Source: Antedon mediterranea (Eukaryota; Echinodermata; Crinoidea; Comatulida; Antedonidae). From it: DNA of 60,000 bases. The stretch is from positions 6,856,922-6,916,921 of the forward strand of contig NC_092678.1 of the NCBI RefSeq assembly GCF_964355755.1, given 5' to 3'. Below, in pieces: positions 1-11,960 of the stretch. The translations under genes were made by a program, and so were the position numbers. The notes beneath the pieces are model-generated. The model was not told the DNA's origin and searched no databases. It saw only the letters and a list, made by a program, of their open reading frames with translations. The first letter of the stretch is position 1, and each line of letters begins with the position of its first letter.

Positions 1-825
1 CTTGTTGGTTCCCCTGCTGTTGGAATCACTTTTCAGTCTAGAGTACGCCCTCTAGTGTTCTTATTACATCTCTCTGGGTGCGACACATGTGTCAAATGTG
101 CTTAAATTTGCTTCATTACGTTGGTTCAGATTTTAAGTCGCAGAATAAAAACTTTGCAGAAAACTGCTCCAACATATACATTTAATTTGTTAGTGAAGAA
201 TGCAATCTTAACTAAGAAAGTAAAGTTTAATGACTGTATCCTTTAATCTTATAACTGTGTATACTCTAAGCTGCAGAATCAATAAAACAAGATTACATCC
301 ATTTCAACATAATAAACGCCATAATGAGTATAAACTTTTCTTCAACGATTCACCTTTGACCTTTAAGATCATGCGTTAAGAACAAGAGTGAATTGCTCGA
401 TCAAGTTTGCTATAAACTTGTTTTCCACTAGAAACAATTATTTGAGTATCAAATATTTTATTGGAGGACAACATTTTCGACGCCAATCTTTCACTCTAGA
501 TGCAATTGTCATCTTTATCGCTTGTCTTGGTTGATTTACATTAGTGCTCATGAATACGTCCTAAGCTCTGATTGGTTGCAAATTATGTTCACACTAATTT
601 CAGTATAAGTGAACTCATGGACCTAGATTCCATCATAAAGAGGGGTTTTAAAAGATGCAAATATGAATACGCATCATTCACATGAACCAATAATTATGAC
701 AAATAAATGGTGTAAAGGCATGCTTAAACAACATGGAAATGTGTTGTTTCTTAATTCTAAAACAATCAAACCAAATTGTTAATGCAATGGAGACAAAAAC
801 AGGTGCTAAACACTATGCTAGTTGG
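1..825. other. AT-rich non-coding sequence
   Basis: No coding-like frame, RNA gene or clear repeat is visible by eye. It is ordinary AT-rich intergenic or intronic DNA. Confidence 0.5.
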
Positions 826-870
826 TCAAACAAAATAATTACAAACAAAATAATTACAAACAAAATAATT
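826..870. repeat. 15-bp tandem repeat, 3 copies
   Basis: The unit ACAAACAAAATAATT is repeated three times head to tail; the first copy begins one base diverged. Confidence 0.8.
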
Positions 871-1034
871 ATGACGTACTAATATCACACTTGTGCCGGA
901 AAATCAAATCGATCGCCAATGTTTTGGTTTCACTATGCTCCACATGGCTATGCACATGTCAAGAACCATATTGAAAAAGGTGTGAAAGACCCCTTAGCGG
1001 AGAAGAATGTTGTTGAAAAGGTGTTAACAAAGTC

Positions 1035-1100
1035 CATAGCGCAATGAGTGCGGATACGGCGCTATATAATAATACCATTATGAAAAGAACTTGGTAAACT
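1035..1100 (+). mobile_element. SINE/LINE 3' tail remnant
   Basis: The segment reads ...GCGCAATGAGTGCGG... then GGCGCTATATAATAATACC, which resembles the 3' tail 'GCGCTATATAAAT + ATT repeats' also present intact at 58.55-58.59 kb. The rest of the element is not recognisable, so it is probably a truncated copy. The 73-aa frame on the other strand here is probably chance. Confidence 0.4.
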
Positions 1101-2397
1101 AAACTAAAAAGTTTGGCATAAACTTGAAAAGAGTCGGGAATATTGAGTGTCCTGATCATGGTTGCTGCCTCTAGTATCAATCGATATTTTTAAAAAAGCC
1201 TTAAGCAACATCTTTTTTCTTCTTATTTTGGTATAGTAGGATAGGATAGACAGATGCCTCCTGTGAATATTGTTCCGGCGATCTCTCAAATGGGAGCTTC
1301 AAAGTTCTGGAGAACGGAGCCTTGTAAATGGTTCTTCTGCTTCTTCTTCATTTGTGGTTACCTTAGGATATTTTATGGATCATTTTTGTGTGTAAAGTGC
1401 TTAGAAATATTGTAGCATCCGCTATCTAAGACTACGATTTTTATCATAATTATTATTAGTCTTGAAGACAGAAGAAAGAAATCAAGAAGTTATTTAATTA
1501 AAAAACAAAAACCGGTATGTCTTTAATATATTTTTAGCAACCAATTATAAAGTTTTTATTTTCCTTCTACAAAAATTATTTTTTAATTGATTTTGTCTAG
1601 ACATTTTATAAAAAATTTGCAAAAATAATATATTATCAAGATAAAAAATTGTCAAATTGAGTTTCAACAATTTATCAACAAAAATTGACATTTAATTTTT
1701 AATTTTTTTTCCGATCTTGTTTTTTGTGAACAAAATATTGTCAAATCAACAATGAAATATAAGTAACAAAAACATGTAAGCATTTAAACCTTTTTGTTTT
1801 AATTTTGTGAATGTTATATTGTTATTGAATCAGTTTTTATTTAAAAACGTTTCCTGAAAGAGTCAAAATGCATACATCTAAACATATTCAAACATAAAAT
1901 AGATTATTTATGAAACTCATTATGTAATTAATGTGTTGCCAACAATGATTAATTATGTTATTTATAAACATTTGCAAGTATTTATAAACAGATTAACATT
2001 TTTTTCAAATAAAAGTGATTTATAAAACAAGGTTTTTCAATTTTACTTACATAAGTGAATTAATGATAAATAATTAATTTTAATCTACTTTAAAGATTTA
2101 TACACTGTGTATAATAGATATGTGACAAGTACAAATTTCCGAATCTGTTAATTAAAATCTAATTTTTGAAATTTAAATGTCAATTTGTTTGTCCTTAGGT
2201 AATAAAGCACGCTACGACTGTTAAATTAAATGCCTAAAGCATTGATTGATGTACAAAAAAAGGAACACTTTATAGAGGAGTATATTTGTCAAGATATAGG
2301 ATGTAAATACGCCTACATGGGACGGCCATAATCACTATCAAATGCCAGGGAAAAAAAATCAAACAAGTACTGTAAATGCAAGATATTGATACAGTAC
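1101..2397. other. Very AT-rich non-coding stretch
   Basis: It is dominated by A/T runs, especially 1480-2160. No gene, RNA or recognisable element was seen. Confidence 0.5.
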
Positions 2398-2748
2398 TTT
2401 TTATTTTATTTATTCGACTTCTCACTAACTCAGTTAGTGAAGGATCTGGACCAACAGGTGGTAAACACCTCTAAAACGGTCTAGTCCCAATTTGCACAGT
2501 GGCTGTGTGTGACAGTGGCTGTGTTTGTGTGGACACCGGGGTTAACCCCCTCCTCGTCTCGAAAGAGGTAGGTTCTTTAAAGTGCGCATGAGCTATGTGT
2601 ACACTGGACCTACGGTTTATAGTCCTTATCCGAGAAGACTCGTTCTACCACCAGAACCATTGAGCGAGTGAGCCTCGAACCCTTGCCGATGTTATGGCTA
2701 CGTAATTACGGTTCCACTGTCTTAACCGCTCGGCCACTCACTCATAAA
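2398..2748 (-). mobile_element. tRNA-derived SINE, near full length
   Basis: On the minus strand the 5' head carries an RNA polymerase III A box, TGGCCGAGCGG (2726-2736), and a B box, GGTTCGAGGCT (2672-2682), with tRNA-Leu/Ser-like spacing. Downstream lies a conserved SINE body (CGGATAAGGACTATAAACC, then a stretch like 'GTCCAGTGTACAC' and 'GCGCACTTTAAAGAACC'). It ends in an A/T-rich tail near 2400. Similar body sequence recurs at about 7.03 kb. The body type is known from SINEs of many marine invertebrates; I infer a retroposed, non-coding copy. Confidence 0.75.
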
Positions 2749-3411
2749 CTTTCTAGTACTGTTTATTAACTGTTGCAGGACCTCCAATATGATTTTAAAA
2801 ACTTTCCGCATTGTGACTATATTACTGACCTTTTCCGTAAGCACTACCATTTTTGAGTAGACAAATGTAATTAGTCTGTCCTTTTACAAGCTGTATCAAA
2901 TTCGTGAAACTAGAAACATTAGTTAAAAAACCTACTAGTGTTTGTTAATTATGTTCGTATCATCATTTTCAGTAAAAGTGTAAAATAAATTAGTATCTAA
3001 TCTCGGTGAAAGCCAGCGTGACATAATGAACGCCTTCAGCAGTTTGTGCGTTTATTTTATCATCCAAAACAAATTTGTTTGCATACAAGGCAATTTAAAG
3101 TTGTACACAGTTTTAGTTAATTATTTGTGGTTATGTCTGGTGCTATCACAACATTGGTGACATTGATATTGTGCACTGACAGTCAAGCATGGCGATCAAG
3201 TCCTTCCAATTTAAGTAAACGTGTCTGTAATTTGTTGCAATTTGTTTGTGACAGCAATTTTAAGGTCATAAATTGCATTTTGGTCAATATGACTATAAAA
3301 CGTATTAAAACACAAACTCAAATGGAAATATCAAGTATCAAGACTGGTGCATGCTTACAAAATGGAAACCTAGATGACGCGATCATATGAAATTGGACTG
3401 TTACAGTATGT
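2749..3411. other. Non-coding sequence
   Basis: No recognisable element was seen. Short open frames here (for example 3127-3390) have no domain-like features and are AT-driven. Confidence 0.45.
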
Positions 3412-3484
3412 GAAATATACTCGAGTTTGAAATATACTCGAGTTTGAAAAATACTCGAGTTTGAAATATACTCGAGTTTGAAAG
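3412..3484. repeat. 17-bp minisatellite with XhoI-like core
   Basis: About four copies of a 17-bp unit, TACTCGAGTTTGAAATA, each holding the palindrome CTCGAG. Confidence 0.85.
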
Positions 3485-3731
3485 AGGTACAGTGTGTGAC
3501 AAGTGTCTCCTTTTTTGGTTTTAGTATTGACTGCCTCCTCCTTAGATTAGATGCAAAGTTGTTGCCTGCCCACATAAAAAGAAATGGCCTCAGAAAAAAT
3601 ATGCACTATTAAAAATTCCAATGCCACATGTTAAAAACAAACCGTGTTGAATAATTAAAAGATGTATTTCCCCTAATGAAAAATCAAGATTGAAAAAAAA
3701 AACAGACAATCTAACTATTTTTTTGCTTTAA

Positions 3732-4283
3732 AGATGTATTGTCCCTTTGACTAATTCCCAACAAATTTTTTGTTTTTTAATTTCGAAAAAAAGTGGGTCA
3801 TTTTGAAGTATCATAATAGTTATTAACTTTCACAAAAAATTAGTAAAAAAAAAAATAATTTAACCGAAATACAGATGTTTTTTTGTTCAAAAAATAACTT
3901 TGACTTCCAGTCAAAGTTTTCAATCAAAACATATCCCATAATGCAATGCGCTTGTTTGGCTACTCTGTACAGTATGCATAATCATAAAACTTTCTCGCGA
4001 TCTGTGTGAAAACACCTTCTCAACCGTGATGAGTTGTAAACAATCCTAATTAGCATCATGCATAATGCATACTCATGGTTTGAAATCTTTGTTTACTTTC
4101 GCTTGCGACGATTTCTCAGACGAAATGTAATCTAATTAATTTACCTGTTAATTACGTAAACTGTTGTTTTTGGCTCGAATTTTCGACTTAAAGTGAATAA
4201 CTTTAATATTACTTTGATATGGCCAATTTAAATTTAGAATATTTTTTTTGTTCATTTTTTGTGTTTCAAGGGACAATACATCT
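3732..4283. mobile_element. TTAA-flanked inverted-repeat element (family T1)
   Basis: The left end TTAA + AGATGTATTGTCCCTT mirrors the right end AAGGGACAATACATCT + TTAA, giving a 552-bp element bounded by a TTAA target duplication. TTAA duplications are known for piggyBac and Kolobok DNA transposons. No transposase frame is present, so it is non-autonomous. A second, shorter copy lies at 48386-48708. A degraded start-like sequence (AAAGATGTATTTCCCC) also occurs just upstream at about 3659. Confidence 0.7.
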
Positions 4284-4414
4284 TTAAATTACAGTTTTTT
4301 TAGGTAAATCATTTTTTGTCAAACTGAAAAAATAGTATGCAACATTAAAAAGGCAAACATATTCAACAAAAACATTTTTAGGTAGGTTTTCAGAATCTCT
4401 TCAACTGGTTTTCA

Positions 4415-4735
4415 CACATCTCCCGCACACCCATTAAACTTCTTTTGCACCCCTTATTTAACTTGTTGTGTACCCCATTAACTTGTTGTGCATCCCCATT
4501 AATTTTTTGTGAATTCCCATTAACTTTTTGTTAATTCCTATATAATTTGTAGTATCATCTTGCCACCACAAAATAATTTGGCACTGTCATTTTTCGGCAT
4601 CTATTTGGCACCCCCATTAACTTTGTTTGCACCCCTATTAACTTTTTGAGTATCCTCATGAAATTTGTAGTATCACCTTGCAACCCCCATTAACCTTTTG
4701 GTATCATTAATTTTCGGCACTACAAACTTTCACGT
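4415..4735. repeat. Degenerate about 22-bp repeat
   Basis: A diverged tandem of units like 'CACCCCCATTAACTTTTTGTG', with about 12 recognisable copies of ATTAACTT flanked by C-rich runs. It is old and strongly mutated. Confidence 0.6.
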
Positions 4736-6815
4736 TTTATCTTTCTGCTCATCTCTCTCTTTTTGACACTACTGCACGATTATCATTAAACGTATTTATT
4801 TAAGGGCATTCATGATGGCATCCACTACGACAACAATGATTTATCAATCATTAAGGCACTAAAATAATGATATTAAATTTCAAATTTCTTTGATTTATTA
4901 ACGATATCTAACTATACACATGACATATTGCAAAACTATAAAACAATATCCACCGAGATTTGTGTACTGCAGCCAGAAATCTTTTGTAATTGTTGCAAAA
5001 TATTAAATGACCACAAGTTACATTACTCATTACCTACAACAGATAATATAATTTAATGACTTTGTAAGCTAGTGGACGTTACTATAAATCGTAAACATAA
5101 ATAATACGCACTCAGGAGAATATTATGCTTATGAAATGTTACCATAAATAGTTATACTTGGCAATCATCAGTCAAATGATATCTTTAAATGCCAATCAAG
5201 TCATTATTAATACAGAGTTTAAATTCGGTGAATCATGGTTTAGGAAACATTTTAGTTAATTTATCATGAGTCTAAATTTAGAAATCCTTTTTAACATTGA
5301 TCTCAATGACTACATGGATTAAAAGAGATAAAAAACATGGATATTAGAAGCTGCAATAGGAATTGTGGAGAGACCTGTGGCTGTATTCACCATTCGCACG
5401 AAAGGAAACACTTACCCTTTAATAAACTTTAAACAAAATCTAAGTGAATACAATTGAAGGAAAATACTTACATGTATTTATTTGAGTTAAGTGAAATACT
5501 ACTATTTAAGGGAAATATTATACTTATTAGGGTGAATGGTTCTTTACTGCCCAATTTGAGAAATACAGAATACTACAGTATCTCAGGATTGTTTTCTTCA
5601 TTTTTTCAAAACCTTTTTTCAAAGTTAAAACATTCCCCTTCCCCAACCTTAAACAGCAATACTATCATTATAAAAAAAATAAATAATATTTTTATTAACA
5701 TTTTAGTAAAATACATTTTTTTAGTACATGTTTCAATGTAGAAGTATATAGGGCAGTCATTGTCCTAAACAGTGTGTTGATCACCCAAAAAAATGCTTGC
5801 TAAAAATAAAGTTTAAACAGTAAAATAGTTACTGCAGTAACCACAGCAGAATAATTTTGACATGAACCCCTAAACACAAATGTTACCCAAGAGGAAGTAT
5901 GGCATTTTGTACTTTTTCACGCTGCTGCTCTAGCCCGCTACGTCCCATTAGGACTACTCAATCAGAAGCTAAAGCAAGCAGCAGTTATAGTTCTAAGGAC
6001 AGACAGTTTTGTGAAAATGGAAACTCCACTATGATTTATTGATTCCAGCTGCTACAGTAGACCCAAAAAACGGCTGGGAAAGAGTCTATTAGGACATGTC
6101 ATGCTAAAATTACAAATCCCTATATTCACTGTCAGTGTCAGATATTCATTGAATTGTTATCGAAACAGTCCATTAAAGTTTGTGTTTGTAATAGGATACT
6201 TCACAATTGAAATATCTAGGGTGATGAAGTGACCCCCAGATTTGACCTTAGCAATAAAATTAACTAAAGTGACAGAAATTGAGTATTCACTTCTGTAACA
6301 AAAAAGTAATATTTATTCACATATAAAAAATGAAAAGAAACCCAAAAACCATTGTCTGACAGACAATTAAGTATTTGTTGCTTTAAATTACATTTTTTCA
6401 GGTAAAATAACTATCTATTATGTGACAATAAAATGACACATTCAAAAACATTTGAAATAAAAAATATTTTTCAATAAGCGAGCAGCGTTTTTTGTAAGAA
6501 ATATTTCTTGTTTATAGTACAACTATATTTTTATATTCTATTGTTTTTGTCCTAATACATTAAAAAATCCTTTTATATTAAATCATTTGAGAGTTGTACT
6601 ACACATATCCTAGTCTGTGTTAATTGCAAATTTTAAAAGTACAGTTTACAACTAGACCACATAGAAGGGCATTTTGAAAGAATCGGTATTTTTATGAAAC
6701 CATCAATAAAAATACTACAAAGTTGAGACAAACTAAAGAAGATTTATTTTTATAGGAAGTACAGTACTGAAGGCATTACAAGAGAAAAATTATACCATAT
6801 CTTTCACTGCGCACT
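4736..6815. other. AT-rich sequence without identified gene
   Basis: Only short AT-driven frames are present. The slightly more GC-balanced stretch 5930-6110 has an AATCAATAAATC signal-like sequence on the minus strand but no convincing open frame. Confidence 0.45.
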
Positions 6816-6824
6816 ATGATCGCC

Positions 6825-7240
6825 CCTACTGTATATAGTGGCGTAACAGCTATGAGCACACACTGGCTTAAACCAGGGGGTCCAAGATCTTAAATGGTTC
6901 CAGAGCATGGGCATCCCCAATGTAACTACCCAGTATTAGAAGGCCTCTAGGAGAGCAAAACCAGGCCCTTTTCCATATTCGTTACGTCTTGCTGGTTGCG
7001 CAAAGTACCATCACATATTATGTTACTTCGTCCTTTCGGATAAGGATGTAAAACCATCGTCCTACAGTATACATTGCAGATATGCACAAACATTTTTTTA
7101 GTAGCCTTTTCGAAAGTGGAAGAGATCGTCTCCTGGTGTGCTGATTGTGGTCTTCTGGTGAAGAGGTCATCCAGTATAAAAAAGAACGTTTACCGCTTAC
7201 CTGGATAAATCAACAACAGCCTGTGTTCTCCCAAAGGAGT
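6825..7240 (+). mobile_element. Composite TE remnants (hAT-like end, SINE body)
   Basis: It begins with AGTGGCGTAACAGCTATGAG followed by CAGGGGGTCCAAGAT, resembling ends of hAT-type DNA transposons. Farther on, TTTCGGATAAGGATGTAAAA (about 7035) matches the body of the SINE at 2398-2748. Boundaries are not resolvable by eye. Confidence 0.35.
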
Positions 7241-7462
7241 ATTATTATAAAGATAAAAGTTCCTTGAACACCCCTCTAAAATACTGGATTAATCCACAAA
7301 GTAATTAGCATTCACATGGGCTTGTACAGTGCCAACTGTTAATGTTATCATTACTTGAATGTAGGGATATAAAATATTCTGTGTAAATGTGTGTATGTGT
7401 ATTGTCGGGGGTCCAAATGACCAGCTTTGCAGGATGGGCTACCCTCATGAAACATGGTTCAA

Positions 7463-7569
7463 TAACAAGGCCATACATGGCTGCAGTCTCATGCTCAAGT
7501 TAGTGTTTACCGACCAACCAACACACCTAGTGAGCTGTAGAGTCGCGTTGCACGTGACTAAAAACAAGT
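7463..7569 (+). mobile_element. (CCGA)n hairpin element, subfamily B
   Basis: A copy of a dispersed roughly 100-bp element. It starts AACAAGGCCATACATGGCTG, then has AAGTTAGTGTTTACCGACC, a short CCGA/CCAA tract, TAGTGAGCTGTAGAGTCGCG and an end GTGACTAAAA. Other copies are near 8.4, 25.9, 27.0, 35.3, 37.0, 46.1 and 46.8 kb. No coding capacity. Confidence 0.75.
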
Positions 7570-7744
7570 AGTAGTGTATGATTTGAACCAAACATCTTGG
7601 GATTTTAAGTGCATGTTGAAACCACCTAGGTACCTAATGCCATATGAAACTCACTACAAAGAATTGTTAACTTTAGCTTATCTTCTTTCTGTGACATATG
7701 CAAACGCTAGAAAAAAGTAGAGCTATTCTAAAAAATGTTAACCA

Positions 7745-7975
7745 TGCCTTGTTCAGTGATTTCGAGCTCATGCATCATGGGCTTCGGTTTCGATGCCCGG
7801 CATGTAGAACAAACCGGAAAAGAAATTAGTTTTTGCCAGTGGCAATCCGACTCTTTAAATTGTTACATTGTACTGTGTATTTTGCTGTATATCTTGTAGT
7901 AAGATCATTTTAATTCAGACCTTTTTATTTGAATTGCCCCGTGTGGAATGATTAAAGAATTTTGAATTTTATTTG
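7745..7975 (+). mobile_element. Possible degraded SINE
   Basis: The sequence GGTTTCGATGCCC (about 7786) resembles a diverged B box. It is followed by a body with 'GGCAATCCGACTC' and an A/T tail with 'AATGATTAAAGAATTTTG'. The A box is not clear, so this call is weak. Confidence 0.25.
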
Positions 7976-8375
7976 AAGCATGGGTCCTGAAAAGTCAAAT
8001 AGTACATGAAATCACAATGTCTAGATATGCAATAAAGGCTAACAACATACAGTGAAACATAACAGAGGTTGGATAGGTCAAATTGATAGCCTAAAGCATG
8101 TTTATTAAGTCTTTCTGTTGATTCATCATCTAACTTTGAGGCATGCTGTCATGTTTGATAAAACATTGTTTGACGAGTACAGTATGATTGTCAGACTGAA
8201 CGTTTTCAACATCTGCAGCATTTATTAGTATCTAGATTTAAAAAAAGGACCTGCAGATATGTTCCATAAACATGCTAGCCTATTTCTATCATTTAGCCAT
8301 ACAAAAAAAACAGTTAGCAACACTGGAAGACTTCACAAGCATTTTGAATTGTTTTTTGTTTGCCACATCTTAAAA

Positions 8376-8479
8376 AACAAGGCCATATACATGGCTGCAG
8401 TCACGTGCTCAAGTTAGTGTTTACTGACCAACCGATCGACATAGTGAGCTCAGAGTCGCGTTGCATGCAACTAAAAATA
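8376..8479 (+). mobile_element. (CCGA)n hairpin element, subfamily B
   Basis: Starts ACAAGGCCATATACATGG, with AAGTTAGTGTTTACTGACC, CCGATCGACATAGTGAGC and AGAGTCGCGTTGCATGCAAC. Its ending hairpin is partly decayed compared with the 27.0 kb copy. Confidence 0.75.
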
Positions 8480-9024
8480 ACACAAATTTAATACATGGGT
8501 CAGTTTCAGTCTGGTCAGGCCCAGAACTCTAATTACCTCATCTTTTATTTTATGACAGTTTGGAGAAAAGTCTCCTGGAGAGACCAGCTTTAACTTTCCA
8601 ACATTTTGTGCGGGACATACATTTTATGCATTACTGCACATCCCGCAAGTTGCCACGCATGATTCCTGTATGTGGAGCAGTATGGGAACCAAATGTCAAA
8701 TTCCAAGTGTCAAAGGGCTTACAGTATGTACAGTCTTTAAAAAATAAATTGTTTTACTAACCTCCACAGCCTTCCTTCTTAAAATGAAAAAGTTTTCGGC
8801 TCGCATCATCATAAATCGCATGAACTTTCTACATAATATCTTTTCAATTTCATCTGCCTGAATATCAAATAAAAGAATTAATTAGAATTACAATTACTTA
8901 ATTATTTCTTGAATGGTAATATACTGTAGTATCAGGAAAATTACCATTAATCTGGGTTAATATAAACCCTGAGGAAATTGTAATTGTACAATATTAGTGC
9001 ACTCTTATCAGCTGATCTTAATCA
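8480..9024. other. Non-coding sequence
   Basis: Nothing recognisable apart from a 66-codon frame (8560-8760) without family features. Confidence 0.4.
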
Positions 9025-9278
9025 TCTCCGAGACAGTGCCTTAACCATGCAGGGCCGTACCACTTTACTACTGAGATCCGAGACAGTGCCTCAACCATGC
9101 AGGGCCGTACCACTTTACTACTGAGATCCGAGACAGTGCCTTAACCATGCAGGGCCGTACCACTTTACTACTGAGATCCGAGACAGTGCCTTAACAATGC
9201 AGGGCCGTACCACTTTACTACTGAGATCCGAGACAGTGCCTTAACCATGCAGGGCCGTACCACTTTACTACAGAGATG
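9025..9278. repeat. 50-bp tandem repeat, 5 copies
   Basis: AGACAGTGCC starts at 9031, 9081, 9131, 9181 and 9231, an exact 50-bp period. Copies differ by one or two bases (CTCAACC/TTAACC/TTAACA), so the amplification is recent. It is fairly GC-rich (AGGGCCGTACC) for its surroundings. It has no spacers, so it is not CRISPR-like. Confidence 0.95.
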
Positions 9279-9769
9279 CATGTTTTACAGAATCACAAAC
9301 AATGACACAAATGTTGTTACTAAAAACTAAAAAAATGCTGAACAGAATAACATTAATTGTATCAACTAACAAAAGTTAGAACAAGTAGTTCTTGAGGAAA
9401 TGCAATTTCAGTTTATTTGTTATGCTAAAGACTGCTCAGTACCAGATCTCCGACTTTCGAAAGTCTGTTAATAAATTTATTTGTGGGAATAAAATAATTT
9501 CGCAGATAAAAATGTGCACTACTGTACCTTCTTATTGTTTTCTACTACAGTAATACATTACAGTAATGAATTATGCCTATGCAGCTAAAAAAAATACAAA
9601 CTAAATTCTTTTACATTAAAAAAAGTATTAAACAGTTCAAACTAATCCTTTCTTTGAAAGAAACTTGAATTTGTCACAGAAAAGGATTTGGCTGAATTAT
9701 TAAAATGCGCATAAAGCAGATGCCCTAAATTCACTAGGTAATGAAAAACAGGCCTTATTCCTAGAAATT
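9279..9769. other. Non-coding sequence
   Basis: No gene or element identified. It contains several ACAGTA/TACTGT words typical of the first 20 kb. Confidence 0.4.
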
Positions 9770-10233
9770 GTCTGACCTGTTTAAACAATTTTTTCTAACC
9801 TGCTTAAAAAATGTTTTCTAACAATGTTTTCTGACCTGTATAAACTGGGTTTACTGACAAGGTTTTTACTGACATGTTTAATCAGGGTTTACTGACCTGT
9901 TTAAACACGGTTTACTGACCTGTTTAAACACCATTTACTGACCTGTTTAAACACCAATTAATGACAAGATTTGAACTGACATGTTTAAACAACTAGGTTT
10001 TACTAAACCTGTTTAAACAAGGTTTACTGACCTGTTTCAAAAAGGTTTACTGACAAGTTTAAACAACAGGGATACTGACCTGTTTAAACAAGGTCCAACT
10101 GACCTAGTAAACAAGGTTTACCCAACCTGTTTCAACAAGGTTTACTGCGAAGTTTAAACAACAGGAATACTGACCTGTTTAAACATGGTCCAACTGACCT
10201 GGTAAACAAGGTTTACTGACCTGTTTAACAGCG
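9770..10233. repeat. About 23-bp array with GTTTAAAC cores
   Basis: Roughly twenty diverged copies of 'TGACCTGTTTAAACAAGGTT' plus TTAC. Many carry the 8-bp palindrome GTTTAAAC. Several copies share larger blocks (for example an ACAGG-ATACTGACC block near 10066 and 10162), suggesting secondary duplication of multi-unit blocks. Confidence 0.85.
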
Positions 10234-10498
10234 ATGCTAATCCTGATGGAATTGATTGATCCCTCTATTAGTACTTTCTCCCTCTCATTACGACTGATGA
10301 CAAGTGGTTGCAGCAAAAGCTCTTTACTACTCCTGAAAACATCATAAACATTTTATAACTATTAAGCCTGACAAAAATGCAAAACACAGATTTATACTCA
10401 TCAAGTATATAAAAATATTTGAATGCGCCACAAAGTGAGTGAGTGGCCCAGGGTACACAACTACAGTAAAACCTAGTACATTTTTCAAGATGAGTAGA

Positions 10499-10517
10499 GG
10501 GGGAGGGGGGGGGGGGG
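10499..10517 (+). repeat. G-run (G13 plus short runs)
   Basis: G2-G3-A-G13. A simple tract with potential for G-quadruplex or slippage; the exact length may be an assembly estimate. Confidence 0.7.
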
Positions 10518-11339
10518 TTACACGTCAACACTATTTGAGATTAGGAGATCAGAAGATTGGATGAAATTTCAAGGTTTCTGGAGAAATCAAGAATTGTAAT
10601 ACTTTATTTTTGGATTCAGAATATTGTACTTCAAAATACAGCAATAAAATCTTAATGTGTTGGTCTATGGTGAAAAGTTATTGTCGGCACTACTGTGTCA
10701 CAATTGTTTCTTTTTCTCATGGGTTTCATAAAACTGCTTGTTTTATAAACATTTTATAGCAAACATCGACAATGGGTAACTCCCAATTGTCAAATAACAG
10801 CGGATAAATTGTGTAAAACATTGATAATTTCCATTATAGTTGATGTAATGACTGTGATGTTTGTTAAAAATGCAAATTATACTTGTTTCATGTCTGTCCA
10901 GTTTAAAAGAAGGCCGCCTTTTTAAACGTGTACTTAAGAGTATTACTGGAGATCAGAGCACTTTATTACAATGGTATGATTCCTCTACTGACAAAGTTAT
11001 TGTATTAACAACAGCCGTTTAATTGAACTCTTGCAATAGATTAATTTTTTTTTTCTTAATATTCCGATGAAAATCATCAAGATCACCTACCTAGGCTTGT
11101 TTGGGTGCACATGTCGGTACCATGAAAGGTTCACTCCATTGTCTATAATCTAAATCAGCGTTCTGCTAACTTTTTATTTTTCAGCCCAAAATTCAAATCT
11201 TAGTAACAACCACCCACCTGGACCAACATAATAAAGCTAAAATATTATTTTGTTTATAACAAGTCCTTCATCATTTCATCATTACAGTACTTTTTAATTT
11301 TTTTAATTTTTTTAATCGAAACCAACAGCGATAATTACC
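10518..11339. other. Non-coding sequence
   Basis: Nothing recognisable by eye. Confidence 0.4.
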
Positions 11340-11640
11340 GCCACTAACAGGTTTGATACAAACAAAGCCAGGACTGTTTAAAGCACCTTGATTGGTCCTA
11401 ACATTGATCAAGGGCTTCTCTCGTCCAGTGCCCACCTTGACCAGAGGTCTGAGGCAGATACTACTGTAGATGCAGGGGCTGCCATAAAAGTCAGCAGTGC
11501 TGATTTCAAATGCTTAACGGGACCCCAGCTCCGTATACAGCACCCGTTATTCCCAGATGGTCTCCCATCCAAGCTCTAACCAGGCCCAACGTCGCTTAAC
11601 TTCGGTGATCTGACGAGCACCGGTGTTTCAACGTCGTAAA
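11340..11640 (-). mobile_element. 5S rRNA-derived SINE (SINE3 type)
   Basis: On the minus strand, 11632 down to 11536 reads like the 3' two-thirds of eukaryotic 5S rRNA: 'CCGAAGTTAAGCG', 'GGGCCTGGTTAG', 'CTTGGATGGGAGACC' and 'GGGTGCTGTA', which are the internal polymerase III promoter region. The body follows (GGAGCTGGGGTCCCG..., AAATCAGCACTGCTGAC) and is shared with the copy at 26.08-26.36 kb. It is not a working 5S gene because the 5' third is diverged and the body is foreign. Open frames here are read-throughs. Confidence 0.85.
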
Positions 11641-11751
11641 GCAGTACTGTATGTTTGTTAGATAAAACATGTCGGCACATTTACTGTTCCAATCTTATTT
11701 TCATTTTAACTCTTTTCACTAGAAGGAATCACATTAACAATGTGTAGCTTG

Positions 11752-11960
11752 TAGTGGAGCTGTAGTTTGGTGGTTAACATGCTTGTCTTCCAATCCCTGG
11801 ATCCTGGGTTCAATCCTGACCTACAGCAGTGCAAGGTCTGTAACTCACGACTATTTCAACCACTCCATAAGCCTCAAATAAGACTGATAAGCATGATAAA
11901 TTATAAAATAGTATATCCATCCTGTAATTGCGAGTTACTTGCTGTTTGATGCGTATGGAA
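11752..11960 (+). mobile_element. tRNA-like SINE
   Basis: Head GGAGCTGTAGTTTGGTGG (A-box-like) and GGGTTCAATCCTGACC (B box GGTTCAATCC at 11807-11816). The same head occurs in reverse at 28690-28845 (GGCTTGGTGG, GGTTCAAGTCC). The 3' end is indistinct. No cloverleaf suggests a functional tRNA. Confidence 0.6.

Noticed and set aside
9025-9278. CRISPR-like direct repeats
   Set aside because: Units are contiguous with no spacers, and the genome is eukaryotic.
11536-11632. Functional 5S rRNA gene
   Set aside because: The 5' third is diverged, it is fused to a SINE body, and the second copy shows the same fusion.
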